DNA of 64,000 bases from Acanthosepion pharaonis (GCA_903632075.3 CAHIKZ030005577.1:1258501-1322500), one strand, 5' to 3'; shown: positions 49,515-60,655, numbered from the stretch's first letter. Program-made: numbers and translations. Notes: generated by a model not told the origin, from the sequence alone.

Positions 49515-50483
49515 GTAAGTACAGCGTTTTGATTTTTTTAAAAATTTTGTAAAAATATGAATTGATCGATTGTTTTTATTTTATTGCTAAATTTGCTGAA
49601 GATGTCTATTTTCAAATTTTAATAATATTTTATGTCTAAATTTTAGAGACTTTGAATAATAAATACGCGATAAGGCAGCACCTTAACTTCAGAGCCATAT
49701 GTGAAAGAAATCAATTTTGCTTAAAAAAAGTTTCAACAGATTTGTTGAAGACTACAATGAACGGATTCGCCTTTTCTTTGATCATTAATTAATTTGCGAT
49801 TTTACACTTTCTCACTTTAAAATAAATCATTTTAATTTTTATTTTATTCATTCAAACAATAAGTATTGATTGGCATCCATATGGGCTTCATTTTTATTTA
49901 ATTTTTAAGCATATTATTAATTATTTTTGTTTCAATGAAATCAATAAGAAGAATTTAAAAATGTTGTTTTTTATAGTTTAATTTAAAGCTATTTAATTTT
50001 TATTTAACAATTATTTTTTATTCAATAACCGTTTTTTTTTTCTTTTTCCAATACGTATTTCGGTGTTTTATCTTTTCAAAATTCATATTAATCGCGTTAT
50101 AATTAGTTTTATATTCCAAAACCATGCGTGTGCATCATCGAAAATTGTAGACAGATCATAAAAAATTTAAAGAGGTATATTACATATGTTAACGCAGCAT
50201 AGGCTTTCAATAATAAGATGGTTAGCATCGTATAATTGTTGAAAAATAATAAAAATTTCCAACATTGAAACTTGAAATAAGTTTTCAAAAACGTCGTTTG
50301 AATTTTGTTGATGGCTTTCGCTTTATTTTTGCTTGTTGGTCAAACAAAAGATATAGACGTCGGCGATGTATTCGAAAATAACGTGATAAAGTGCAAGATC
50401 GCTCACTAGTCTCTAATTGTATTCGATTTTAGTACAATACAATAGAATTAAATTATTTTCCATGTATTTTCAGCCTTTTCATT
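49515..50483. other. Intron-like AT-rich DNA
   Basis: The first 300 bp after the donor match 26,060-26,340. 50,100-50,410 is unassigned and slightly richer in CG dinucleotides. No gene. Confidence 0.45.
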
Positions 50484-51480
50484 TAGGTACCTCCAAAAAA
50501 AAAAACAACAAAAAACGTGTTACCCAACGCTTAAATGAATTTTTATTATTTTTTTTTTAATAAAGATTAAAAAAGTCTTGAAGCTTTTAATTTCAGGCTG
50601 AGAGATTAAATTTAATATTTCCAATAAGTAGAAACACTGTGCTATATCAAAAAAAAAAAAATTAAATTGATTGGAAGCAGTTTTCGTTTTGAAATCTCAT
50701 TTTTCATTTAAATTTCTAAAATCCACTAATGTAGCGTCTAATAATTGTTCACTGTGGGACTGATACCGGTGTTAGGTCAATTGTAGTTCTTTATATAAAA
50801 ATGACATAGACTTCGTTTTTGTAATTTGACTTACATCTCTGTAAAAACAAAAAGAGGATTGTTTTTCCATTGACACCGTTATTTTAACTCCCTACACTCT
50901 TCTTAGGCCATGTTTATTGTTGTAATAAATGATGAAAATTTTAATAAAACATAAAAATATGGTGAAAATGGTATTTAACTTTTTTTTTTTTTTTGTTTTT
51001 GAAGATTTACAACAAAAATATCGAAACAATATTAAATTCTTTATTTACAAGTAAAAGTTTAGGTACCTCCAGAGATATGTGAGGTTTAAAATGAAAAATC
51101 TTTCTCGGAGCTTTTATTTTTAAGCTAATGGATTAAATTTAATATTTCCAATAAGCAAAATACTTTGCTGTATTTCAAAACTAATTTAAATTGATGAAAG
51201 GAATTTTTTAATTTTTTTGTAAATAGATAAAAATCGCTGATTTTAGCACAATAATCTTCCAAAAATAATATATACATATCGGTGAGGAATATTAGCTGAT
51301 TTAAAATTTAATTAATCTGATTTGAAGCAAGTATTGCTTTTAATTTAAAATATTGCAGAAATACATTTTTTGGCATGGAGTAGGTGTTTATTTAAGGTGT
51401 GGAGTGATTTTATTTAAGTTGTACAGCTGGACTGACAGCCAGAAGTTAGATAAACAGTTATATGTAAAAGTATTTTTAAA
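50484..51480 (+). repeat. L repeat pieces with a module fragment between
   Basis: TAGGTACCTCC at 50,484 and 51,059 begins two partial L copies (TAAATTTAATATTTCCAATA at 50,607 and 51,135). Between them 50,690-50,830 matches the first-exon module end (GGGACTGATACCGGTGTTAG, GTTCTTTATATAAAAATGAC) and 50,908-51,050 the 18.99 kb repeat. Confidence 0.6.
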
Positions 51481-51517
51481 GTTTTCTAAAAAAAAAAGTA
51501 ACATTTCTAAAATATCT

Positions 51518-51861
51518 GTCTATATTTCTGAGATGAGGTGTTATGCACATTATTTACTTTATTTGGACTATTGTCCTCATCTTTGTTGCCATATTTATTA
51601 CAATGTTTCGGTCGTTGTACAATCCAGCCTTCTTCAGGTGGTTGGAATGTTGAACTGAACCTTTTATGTCACTTGCTGGGGTAGACTGTTCTAGTTCCAC
51701 ATACCATGTCTAATGGATATCAGTTATCTCCTGTTAATTTTCCCTCTCCAAGTTCTCCACCGCCTTTTGAGGACATCTGTGTATGAATTTCTGGTTATTA
51801 TAAACCTAACATCTTTAGCAGTCATTTTTTGACCAGAGTTTATATTGCAATTTCTAAAATA
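51518..51861 (-). repeat. PLE-1 3' end, reverse copy
   Basis: CTGTCTATATTTCTGAGATG, TTGTCCTCATCTTTGTTGCC, ACAATGTTTCGGTCGTTGTA, CCAGCCTTCTTCAGGTGGTT and, at the far end, PLE-1 3' coding-side sequence (CATTTTTTGACCAGAGTTTA). Part of an inverted pair with 52,130-52,555. Confidence 0.8.
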
Positions 51862-52129
51862 AAATAATTCTTAATAAGTTCTGAGCGTTTCATTAAAATC
51901 TGACAATTACTTGATTTTTGCAAGAATTTCTAAATCAATATTTTTCACTGCAAAAAAAATGACGCTAAAATTTCCTATACTAATTCATAGTCCCCTGCTA
52001 ACACAAGAAAAACAAGATTTTTTATCAAAATTTAGAACGTTCTAGAAAGAATGAAAAAAAAAAATAATTTAATAATCTTTTGGACTTTCTTTTTAATAAT
52101 AATGATATAAAGAATTTGATTTTAAAAAC
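51862..52129 (+). repeat. AT-rich spacer, paralogous to 10.58-10.82 kb
   Basis: TTTCATTAAAATCTGACAAT, CTTGATTTTTGCAAGAATTT, AAGAAAAACAAGATTTTTTA match the 10.6 kb stretch. It separates the two arms of the PLE-1 inverted pair. Confidence 0.6.
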
Positions 52130-52555
52130 ATGCAATGATAAGAGCAAAATTGCAATATGAGCACTGGTAAAAATGGTTGCTGAAGACATTAGGTTTATAA
52201 TACCCAGAAATTCATACACAGATGTCCTCAAGGACACAGTGGATAAAGGCGTTGGTTAGATCCAGTGACAGGATCCAAAGAGTGTGAGTTCAATACCCGG
52301 TTAAGGCAGTGAGGCACTTTCAGAGGGAAAATTAACAGGAGATAACTGATATCCATCAAACATGGCACGTGGAACAGTCTACCCCAGTGAGCGAAATATA
52401 GGGTTCAGTTCGACATTGCAACCACCTGAAAGAAGGCCGGAGCGAACAACAGCTGAAACGTGATAAATATGGCGACAAAGATGAGGACAATAGTCTGAAT
52501 AATGTGAATAATGTACATAATACCTCATCTCAGAAATATAGACAGACTATCAAAA
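52130..52555 (+). repeat. PLE-1 3' end, forward copy
   Basis: Starts inside the PLE-1 3' coding/UTR junction (GCAATGATAAGAGCAAAATT, GAGCACTGGTAAAAATGGTT), continuous with GTCCTCAAGGACACAGTGGA (A box), GTGAGTTCAATACCCGGTTA (B box), CACCTGAAAGAAGGCCGGAG and CTCATCTCAGAAATATAGAC. It shows directly that tRNA-like segment and PLE sequence form one element. Confidence 0.8.
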
Positions 52556-52949
52556 ATTACTTCATATTTTAAATCCTTCTGATCACTTGATTACTTAAAT
52601 ATATATTTTAGTTATATGTGTGTATATTTGAAAACAGTTGGCAGTAAGATTTACAATTATTTTTACAGGTGTTTATGGAAATTAGGAGTTATAATTATTT
52701 GCATTTGGGCTAATATCCTCATCTTCACTGTTATTATCACAGCATTTCAAATTTTCTGCCTTCTTCAAGTGTCTATCAATCAAGATGACTTTCAAGCAAT
52801 TTAAAATTGAATCCTTTATTTAATCTATAAGCTAGATGAGTTTCATTCTACTGTTCATGTCTCAGGATTTTTCGTCTTGTTCTTTTTTTGTGTGTGTATT
52901 CTGTCATGGTTTCCTCATTAGATGTAACATAGAAATAAAGAACATGAGA
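52556..52949 (-). repeat. Diverged PLE-1 tail and flanks
   Basis: 52,705-52,870: GGGCTAATATCCTCATCTTC, TTATTATCACAGCATTTC, TTCTGCCTTCTTCAAGTG, CCTTTATTT-like, i.e. an old minus-strand PLE-1 tail. The rest is unassigned. Confidence 0.55.
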
Positions 52950-53215
52950 ACGTGATATCTCTAGACCTGGTTGGAACACTGGTTCCTGTATGATAATTGA
53001 AGTTAAGCAGGTCAGTATCTAGATGGGTGAATACTTGGGAATACCAGGAGCTGTAAGCTTGGATGTGTAGGTGTTGTGATGGATAATGGTTCGGAATTAT
53101 CAATAGGAGAGAAATTCTTGTTAGGTTCATTATATTCACTTATGCACAAGTACCCTCAGAAAATTTATGATGTCACCTCTTCTCCTCACAGCTATGGGTT
53201 AATTAGTAAGACTTA
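52950..53215 (+). repeat. SINE family C: 5S rRNA-like head + tRNA-like body
   Basis: 5S-like head about 52,958-53,066: TAATTGAAGTTAAGCAGGTC, AGTATCTAGATGGGTGAATA, CTTGGGAATACCAGGAGCTG with TAAGCTT. This copy keeps the box C region and the 5S 3' third best, but has lost a few bases between box A and box C. The tRNA-like body (GTGTTGTGATGGATAATGG) and TATGGGTTAATTAGTAAGAC follow. The usual tail is replaced by a PLE-1 tail. Confidence 0.85.
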
Positions 53216-53376
53216 ATTAAGTTAAATAAAATCTTCAGTTCAAAATTCCCTGTTGGCAAAGATCTGAAGAAAGCCAAAGAGTACAACAGATGAAACATTC
53301 TAACAATAGCAACAAAAGAGAAGGCATTAATCTGAATATCTTTATTAATATATCTTTTATTTTTTTTCATTCACAG
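53216..53376 (+). repeat. PLE-1 tail scrap and ZNF-3 splice acceptor
   Basis: GATCTGAAGAAAGCCAAAGA and GATGAAACATTCTAACAATA are a diverged PLE-1 tail. Then AAGGCATTAATCTGAATATC and the pyrimidine run TTTTATTTTTTTTCATTCAC with AG at 53,375-53,376, the acceptor matching that of ZNF-2. Confidence 0.6.
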
Positions 53377-53754
53377 ATTTTCTGGCTGATAAAAATTTGA
53401 GATATGAAAAAATCTTCTGTTATCATGGTAAGTTCAAAGAAGCAAAATGATTGATCACTTGTCAAGAACATGAAAATATATACTAAAATATTCTTCATAT
53501 AAATCAAGGAAATTATATTTTCTAAAGGAGAAAATTAAAAAAATACAGGCAAATACACACTGGTGAGATTTGGGGATATTCACTTGTGCAGAAACTACAT
53601 TTCATACAACATATTCAAATAAACAACAGGGAAAAATCGAATCCTTGCGGAATGTTGATTTTCTTTCTTATGGAAAGTGCATTTAGTGGACTATATATAT
53701 AGACAGTGGAGAAAAAAACATTCATGTGAGGTTTGTGGGGCTGAATTTGTGATA
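53377..53754 (+). other. ZNF-3 exon, 5' part with broken start
   Basis: Homologous to 32,770-33,053 plus the first ZNF-2 codons. The ATG used by ZNF-2 is still present (53,670-53,672), but its frame meets TAG at the eleventh codon and an extra A in the following A run (seven instead of six) shifts it off the finger frame. The finger frame itself is open only from 53,659, after a TGA. Confidence 0.7.
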
Positions 53755-54492
53755 ATGTCAAAGTTAGTGCAGCATATGCGAACACACACAAGAGAGAAAC
53801 CCTATTCTTGTGAAACCTGTGGCTCTACCTTTACAAATGAGTCAAAGTTAATGCAACATCGGAGAAGACATACTGGAGAAAGACCATATTCTTGTGAAGT
53901 CTGCAAATCTGCATTTGTAAGAACGTCAGATTTAATACGCCATGTGCGAACACACACTGGTGAGAAACGGTATTCTTGTGAAATGTGTGGATTTTCTTTT
54001 GCAGAAAAGTCAACTTTGGTGCGGCATATGAAGACACACACTGGAGAGAAACCATATTTGTGTAAAGTGTGTGACTCTTCTTTTACAGAGAAGGCACAAC
54101 TAGTGCAACATATGCGAACCCACACTGGAGAGAAACCATATTCTTGTGAAATGTGTGAATCTAGCTTTGCTGATAAATCAAATTTGATGCGACATATAAG
54201 AACACATACTGGAGAGAAACCATATTCCTGTGAAATATGTGGATCTTCCTTTGCACAAAAGTCAGGTTTGGTAGGCCATATGCGGACACACACTGGAGAG
54301 AAGCCTCGTTCTTGCAAAGTTTGTGGATTTGAATTTATAAAAACATCACATTCAATGTGTCATATGCAAACACACACTGGAGAGAAGCCTCATTCTTGCA
54401 AGGTTTGTGGATTTGAATTTATAAAAACATCACATTCAATGTGTCATATGCAAACACACACTGGAGAGAAACCGGATACTTGTAAAATGTGA
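53755..54492 (+). CDS. ZNF-3: C2H2 zinc-finger paralogue, 9 fingers, start lost
   Basis: Paralogue of ZNF-2, which would act as a nuclear DNA-binding protein if expressed. The finger frame (open 53,659-54,492) holds nine canonical C2H2 fingers. The first in-frame ATG, at 53,755, lies inside finger 1; the codon at 53,677 is GTG. Contact residues (-1,2,3,6): ISKQ, NSKQ, RSDR, ESTR, EAQQ, DSNR, QSGG, KSHC, KSHC. The third ZNF-2 finger is missing. Fingers 8 and 9 are identical apart from the first residue, a recent one-finger (84-bp) duplication. The last ZNF-2 finger is cut by TGA right after DTCKM, with a second stop further on. Either a gene in decay or one translated through a differently spliced upstream exon; the frame is still clean over 830 bp. 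Conserved AATAAA signals follow. Confidence 0.75.
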   Translation: MSKLVQHMRTHTREKPYSCETCGSTFTNESKLMQHRRRHTGERPYSCEVCKSAFVRTSDLIRHVRTHTGEKRYSCEMCGFSFAEKSTLVRHMKTHTGEKPYLCKVCDSSFTEKAQLVQHMRTHTGEKPYSCEMCESSFADKSNLMRHIRTHTGEKPYSCEICGSSFAQKSGLVGHMRTHTGEKPRSCKVCGFEFIKTSHSMCHMQTHTGEKPHSCKVCGFEFIKTSHSMCHMQTHTGEKPDTCKM

Positions 54493-54670
54493 AGATTTTC
54501 ATTTGCAGGAAAATCAACCTTGGTGCTATATATGTGAACACATACTGGACAGAAACCTTCATGCTTTTGAATCGAGATATACCTTTTTATTTCCCAGTGT
54601 TACATTTGCAAACATGCTGAGGAAAAGCCTCTTGATTATTTATATCAAATAAAAATGCAATAAAGAAACT
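54493..54670 (+). other. ZNF-3 3' end: broken last finger and poly(A) signals
   Basis: RFSFAGKSTLVLYM then a stop then THTGQKP are the remains of the tenth finger. AATAAA at 54,648-54,653 and 54,659-54,664 match the ZNF-2 pair. Confidence 0.65.
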
Positions 54671-54925
54671 GACAAATTCTTTTTAGTAATAAAATGGGAT
54701 AAGCACTTTCTGCACATTATCAGTTACTCAAGTTCAATATGAGAGGACATTTTCAAAGGTAAAGATCATAAAAACGAAGTTAAGAAATTTGCTGTCTGAG
54801 AATTTGAAGTCATATATGTTGCTATCCATTGAAAAGGAATTGCTAAATGAATTGGATGCAGAAGCAATTATTGGCAAAATTGAATAATCTAGTGAACATA
54901 AATGATTTAATATAGTGAACTGCAT
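54671..54925 (+). pseudogene. hAT transposase C-terminal dimerisation remnant (ZNF-3 side)
   Basis: The + strand reads RTFSKVKIIKTKLRNLL, then SYMLLSIEKELLNELDAEAI and IGKIE before a stop (54,750-54,885). The (E)R.FS.LKIIKTKLRN.L signature is the start of the hAT C-terminal dimer region. This copy keeps the first half that is frameshifted beside ZNF-2. Confidence 0.8.
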
Positions 54926-55200
54926 TTAATGCTCTTTTGTGCTTTCTCTTAATGTGTAAATTGCTTTTGAACTATTTGTGTAAATTACACAGAAAACTAA
55001 AAATATCAACCAATTACTCAAAATTTAAAGGAATAAATAAAAAATTAAATTGTAACATTCTGTAATTTACATTTCTTATCTATTGCCAGTAATATGCATA
55101 GTACATGCACATTGTAAGTACTAAGAAATATACATTTTTTTTTCACAAAGATTTTACTTGTCCACTTTTTTCATATGTAATTTTTAATTTTATTTACTTA
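54926..55200. other. Shared ZNF downstream flank
   Basis: Matches 34,490-34,750 (AAAATATCAACCAATTACTC, TACTAAGAAATATACATTTT, ACTTGTCCACTTTTTTCATA). No gene. Confidence 0.6.
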
Positions 55201-55629
55201 CTAGCAGCATGGCCCTGCATTGCCCGTGCTTGATTCAAAAATTGTACGACTCATACAGCAATCACTATCACTTGACTTAAAATATTTTTGCCCGTCCTTG
55301 CCTTTAAAGTAGTGCCCTTTGCCGTGCTGATGTTGCTACATGCCTTACTTCTTGCATATCTCACACTGCAAATTTTTTCTAAGCTCTATACTAAACATTA
55401 AATCTGTTACAAAAAAAGAACTAAACAAAATGAACACAGAACAATCGGCTTTAAAAAAGGACTCGTAACTGGAAAAACCAAATGAAAAAAAGAATGTTAA
55501 CAACAAATACTTTTTCACACACAACCCAGTTCTGGAATCAGAATCAACGTTAAGTTTAAGCAGCGAATGAGCCAATTGGAGTAAAGTGCCATGCAGATTT
55601 AAATTTTTCCCACTTGTAACAAATGCAGC

Positions 55630-55660
<31 letters not shown>

Positions 55661-55987
55661 GCATGCTAGTTAACATTCGTGTCACTCAGCTGTTGGCTCT
55701 CATGCTGGCCAATAGAATCTTTCCTGTTTATTCGTGGCCAGCTATTGGCTCTCACTCTGGCCAGTAGAAAATGGCTGCAAACTTCATGAAACTGCTGTAG
55801 AAGCATGAAAAAATTATTTCCACTATCGATGGAGTTGGGAAATGCAAAGTCAGTCTTGGCCTTCCCGCTAACTTGGAGAATGTGCATGTAAATTTTGGTG
55901 CAAATCAAATTGAAAATTGCAGCCATGTATTATTAGTACACACACACACACACACACACACGTCCTGCCTTTTTATAGATAGAGATT
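55201..55987 (+). repeat. Interspersed repeat H, copy 2 (inserted after duplication)
   Basis: CTAGCAGCATGGCCCTGCAT start, (CA)n at 55,938-55,961, end CCTTTTTATAGATAGAGATT. A 27-nt T run lies at 55,633-55,660, and a partial internal duplication (TGGCTCTCA(T/C)(G/T)CTGGCCA(A/G)TAG twice). The ZNF-2 duplicon has no H at the equivalent place (about 34,752), so this copy is younger than the ZNF duplication. Confidence 0.85.
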
Positions 55988-56320
55988 ATGGAAATTAAAT
56001 GATAGTATTGTAGTTGTAGGTGGATGCCCTTTGGATCCTGGTTTACGATCACCTAAGTACTAACAAGTACCTAGATGGGTGTGTGAGTGGGTGTAATGGA
56101 TAATGGCTTGGAATTGTTAATCGGAGAGCCAAGTTCTAATTTCAGTTACGTTTGCTATAAACACTTATGCACAAATACCCTTGGGAAAGGCACTAGTTAT
56201 GGGTTAATAAGTCATTATTATCTCCCTACAAGAACTTTTTACAATCTAAAATTATTTTCTGGCTTTAAATTAGTTGTAATGGCTTGATAACTTGTAAAAA
56301 ACAAATCAATAAAACAATCT
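55988..56320 (+). repeat. SINE family C, head partly lost
   Basis: TACTAACAAGTACCTAGATG then GGTG is the 5S box-C region. GGTGTAATGGATAATGGCTT with AAGTTCTAATTTCAG is the tRNA-like body. CACTTATGCACAAATACCCT and TTTTCTGGCTTTAAATTAG are the body end and tail. It is the duplicon partner of the 34,800-35,155 copy. Confidence 0.8.
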
Positions 56321-56594
56321 TTGTCTATAGTATACTTGAACATGTATTTTCAGTAATGTTAATTTTAATGTCAACACTTGCTGAAAATAAAATTACTATA
56401 AACATATTAGTGGCTACATACTTTAAATAAATTCATATTTGAAAATTCTGAGGATTTTTCATTTGAAATTGAAATATTATAGTACGCGTTTGAATATGAA
56501 TTTATCAAATAAAAAATGATAAATTGATTTAGATTTTAAACCCAGAATCTATTGTTATAATTTATTATGGTGTTTATCTAATAAAGCACTTTTA
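56321..56594. other. Unassigned AT-rich DNA
   Basis: TTTTCAGTAATGTTAATTTT also occurs near 36,290, so the duplicon may extend this far. No gene. Confidence 0.45.
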
Positions 56595-57225
56595 AAAGTT
56601 CATTGGCATCTATAAGAAGGGTTTTAGGGTGGAAAATAATTTGTCCACCCACAAAGATTCAGAGATGATTTTGGGTCCTATTGAGACTGGAAAGTAAAGA
56701 CCCATATATGGCAATAGTACTTCATTGGCTTTTGTAGAGGATAGCGGGAGTCGGGTGCTTACTAGAGTGGTACAGGGAACCATCCATTTTCCCTCTGTCT
56801 TTAGCCATGGATCGTATTTATAAGTTCCACACAAGGCCTTCCTGAGGGAACATCCATTTGTTGTTGGTAGTAGTTCTGAGTCTGATCAGCGATGATAGAA
56901 CACATATAGTTTGGATTTTGAGGCACTGAATATAACCAGCCAGCTTTTCCCCCAGTTGAGATGTTCAAGCTAGGTCAGAGGAGAGATCAGCTGCCAATCT
57001 CTGGTCGTCTAGAGTATTGGAGGTGCACCCATATACTGTTGTATCATTAGCACTGGTATTCACAAATGATTGGAGTATGCTCTGAGGTAGAGCATTTATG
57101 TAAGGTAGAAAGAGAGTTGGTCTAAGCAACCTCTGGAGGCAGGGTCATTACGTACTATCCCTGAACTCCCTGACTGAAGGAGTAGCCTGATTGGGTGCCC
57201 TGGACGGTGTTTGTGATCCTTGCTA
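56595..57225 (-). mobile_element. LINE-C reverse transcriptase, catalytic-core fragment
   Basis: The minus strand reads LRPTLFLPYINALPQSILQS, then FVNTSANDTTVYGCTSNTLD and DQRLAADLSSDLA, the RT block with the FADD box (here mutated to SANDTTVYG). Downstream are YIRSMAKDRGKMDGSLYHSS and KHPTPAILYKSQ in a second frame. It belongs to the same CR1/Jockey-like LINE clade as 61.2-62.9 kb and 35.4-35.9 kb. Dead: stops, frameshift and altered catalytic aspartate. Confidence 0.8.
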
Positions 57226-57682
57226 TCTTATCAACATTTTTTTTTCTTACCCACACTTATACGTTACAAATTAAACTAAGAAAAACTACTGAAAAAAAGG
57301 ATGACACATTTTCGTAGATTTTGATGTGATTTTTAGCTCTTCTTTGTTTTTTCCTTTTTTTTCAAAATTTTGAAATTTTTTTTTTACAATGGGTTAAATG
57401 AGATATTAGTTTTCTCTGCCTTGATAGCCATCTGCCTTAGGATTCCTTAGATGTATTATTTTTGAGTTAGGATTCATTAAAGAAACATTTTGGAAACTAT
57501 AAATATGAAAAATAATACAACAAAACTGATATTTTTTTTCATTACACCTGATATACTTTCTTAAATAACATTCGTTAATCCTAAATAAGTAAAATAATAA
57601 TATGAAACCAATATATTTTTGAAGAGAAAATATCAGTTTTATTGCATTATTTTTTTTATTTATTTTTTTTTAAACACATTAT
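57226..57682. other. AT-rich DNA
   Basis: No gene; low-complexity T and A runs. Confidence 0.5.
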
Positions 57683-58075
57683 CGGCTTTATTTACATTAT
57701 TTGGACTATTGTCCTCATCTTTGTCGCCATATTCATCACAAAATTTTTTTATCCACTGTGCCATGTGTCCTCAAGGACACATGGCAGAATGGATAAAGGC
57801 GTTGTTATATCCAGTGACAGGACTGTGAGTTCAATATTTTGGTTGGAGAACAGAGGAAAATTAACGGAGATAACTGACATCCATCAAACATGGCACGTGG
57901 AACTAGAACAGTCTACCCCAGTGAGCTTTAAATAAATGGTTCAGTTCGACATTCCACCTGAAGAAGGCCAGAGCGCATAAATGGCGAAACATTGTGATAA
58001 ATATGGCGACAAAGATGAGGACAATTGTCCTAATAATGTACATAATACCTCATCTCAGAAATATAGACAGACATT
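57683..58075 (+). repeat. PLE-1 3' ends as inverted pair
   Basis: 57,683-57,770 is a reverse PLE-1 tail (ATTATTTGGACTATTGTCCT, CATCTTTGTCGCCATATTCA) running into TTATCCACTGTGCCATGTG. It joins directly a forward copy (GTCCTCAAGGACACATGGCA, GCAGAATGGATAAAGGCG, GTGGAACTAGAACAGTCTAC, CACCTGAAGAAGGCCAGAGC, CTCATCTCAGAAATATAGAC). The palindromic centre is TGTCCTCAAGGACA. Confidence 0.8.
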
Positions 58076-59293
58076 ATCGGTTTATATAAAAAACAATGTT
58101 TTCTAAAAAAGAAATATCGGATTTACTGTATTAATTTTCTTGATTAGGATTAGAGGACATGTTTAGTAAATAAATACAATATTTTTGACGTAATATTTAT
58201 TTGTAAAAATGCAGTAAACATTCAGTAAAGAAGCTTGAAACTTAAATAAGAAAAATAACTCCATGAAACTTGTATTTTATTTATTTTTTTTTTTAAAGCC
58301 AAAATACTTTCTTAAATGTTCATTAAAGAAACTTCTTTTATTCCTAAAAAAAATGTAATAACACAATGAAAACCGTTATTTTTATTCCCTTGAAAAAAAA
58401 TTTTTTTTTTTTTTTATTCCTTTTTTATTTTACTTAATTTTTTTATTAAAGCAAATATTTTCCTTTTTGTATTATTTAGGATTAAATAGTAAATGTATTG
58501 ACAAGGTGATGGTTATTCATAAAAATGCAGTATATCTTTACAGGGCAATCTTTTATTATTAATTTATATATATTTAATTATAAAAGTATTTATTAAGTGG
58601 ATTGTTAAAATTTAAATTAATGTTAAAACTTCAAGCATAAAATAATAATTTTTCTGTTTTTAATGTATTTTGCTTGTAGTTGGCTCTTGTCTGTTTTTCA
58701 AATTTCGGGTAGATTTTTGTCCAATCCCTAAAAACAAAACACCTATTTTTAATTAAATGAGTCTATTCATTGTAAAATTAATTAATGAATAAGTACAGAA
58801 AATGTTATTAAAATCAGATAATTCTCTTAATTAAAAAAAACAAAAAAACAAAACAAACTAGACTGTCTTAAATTATTTTCAAATTACCACCCCCTTGTTG
58901 ATTCTAGAAGTACCTAATAATGATAATAATAATGTCAGTGTCTTATATTTACAGTTCTCCAAGAGAAATTAGCGATTCCTGTTTAGTTAAAGGTATAAAA
59001 ACAAACTAGCTGCTACAAGCTAGAATTTGAACTCGGTTCATTCAGTTTGATTGTCTAAGTTGCTAGCAATCTATCATGCTTTCCTCTTATTAGGATTCAA
59101 TCCTTAAAAATCAATAAATATTCCTTTAAAACACTTAATAAAAAAAAAAACCATCATTTTCACAGAAATTTCAATTTTTTTCTTTTAGTTGTTGTATCAA
59201 AGTTAATAAAAATGTTTTGTAAAAAAGTATTAAACCTAGAATTTAAAATACAACAGAAAATAACTAAAATACTGGTTAACAACAATGCTGCTA
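58076..59293. other. AT-rich DNA without recognised gene
   Basis: Several A/T homopolymers, no coding frame, no repeat recognised. Confidence 0.5.
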
Positions 59294-59448
59294 CAGTGTC
59301 ACCCGGATATAAGAGAGTTGTCGGGACCGGAGAAGAAGTCTCTTATATCCGGGTTTCTCTTATATCCGGGTTTGGTCTATTTTGTTTAGGTAAGTATTGG
59401 CTCTAATTTGGGACCAGAGAAAATCTCTCTTATATCCGGGTTACACTG
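59294..59448. mobile_element. MITE, pogo/Tigger-like, copy 2
   Basis: Inverted ends CAGTGTCACCCGGATATAAG and CTTATATCCGGGTTACACTG bordered by TA (59,292-59,293; 59,449-59,450). 155 bp. The subterminal TCTCTTATATCCGGGTTT is repeated twice more inside. CAGTG...ACCCGGATATAAGAG ends plus TA duplication fit a Tigger-type (pogo) derivative. A different family from the 17.5 kb element. Confidence 0.88.
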
Positions 59449-59992
59449 TAAATAAATTCTCTTCTTTGAATTCCACATTTGTCCTTTTAACTTTACTTTT
59501 TACAGCATTAAAACCTAATTTCCATGAATTCTTGAGTTCAACTGAAAAAGGCTTAGGGCCAAATTTTTCATGTCTGTTTTTTTTTAATTATTTTTTATAC
59601 ATAGAAGCGAAAGAAAGGATAAAGATATAAAGGGAGAGTGGAGATATACGATGCCATAAAATCAAAGAGTAATAAAAAAACTAAAAAAAAAAACTTTTGA
59701 TATTGGAATTGTCACATTTTTATTCCATAGTCTTAGAGAGGACTTCTCTGATTTCATTGACAAACTGAAGGAAAACTCTTCCATAGAGCATTTGCTTTTA
59801 AAACTTTGACATCACTTCAGCATTTAAGTATTTTTTTCTTTTTCTTTAAGATGCTAGTCAGTATTTATTTGTGTACCTAGAGTTTACATTTCAATAAAAT
59901 AATCTTTATGTAAAAAAATAGTTTAAGATTAAACTTTAGAACTAATACAAATTGGATTTACATTTTTAATGGCATCTTACAGTTATGAAATC
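59449..59992. other. AT-rich DNA
   Basis: No gene recognised; open frames at 59,212-59,630 run through the MITE and its flank and have no domain. Confidence 0.5.
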
Positions 59993-60655
59993 ATACTTAT
60001 TATAAAACCCAGGTTGTGTGTGTGTCTGTACGTTTATATATTGGATCAGATTTCCCACATTTTTCAACCGATTTCAACAAAACTTCACAAGACTACGTAA
60101 AATTACCTTGCAGTGGTTCTGACAGCGCCAAAAATTGGAAAAACACAATTGTTTTTGCATGAAATCAATTTGAAAACACGATTAAGAGACATCACGAGAA
60201 TGAAAGGGGGACAACTCATATCAAGTTATACTTATTATAAAACCCAGGTTTGTGTGTGTTCGTTTATATATGGGATAGGATTTCCTACATTTTTCAACCG
60301 ATTTCAACAAAACTTCACTTTTTTTTGGCAGGTAGTGTTTCTTATTGTCTTGCACTATTTTTTTTCTTTATTTTGACATACAGGATGCTTTAAAATTCCA
60401 TTTACAAGACAATTGTTTATAATAAAATTCTATTCAATTGGTAGACTCATAACAAAGCAAGAAAACAATGTTTTTGTTTGAGTTTGGTTTTGACCAATTA
60501 AATAACAAAACAAAAAAAAACTAATTAAGACACGCGTGTCCGTCAACCTTAAACAATAATTTTTTGTCAATTCTATTTTTCAGTCTTTATGATAGTCGAT
60601 ACTTGATCTATCTCTTACTGTTACATCCTCGGCAATGCCGAACTCTACTGCTAGT
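59993..60655 (-). repeat. Interspersed repeat D, reverse copy
   Basis: Reverse complement of 7,666-8,345: ATTATAAAACCCAGGTTGTG, GTACGTTTATATATTGGATC, TTTTCAACCGATTTCAACAA (twice, 60,060 and 60,291), GATAGTCGATACTTGATCTA, TCTCTTACTGTTACATCCTC. The internal duplication is also shared, so it predates the two copies. Confidence 0.8.

Noticed and set aside
52958..53066. Functional 5S rRNA gene
   Set aside because: 5S landmarks are in order but bases between box A and box C are deleted, the 5' third is diverged and a tRNA-like SINE body is fused directly after it; no T-run terminator. Same for 34,812 and 20,932-21,048.
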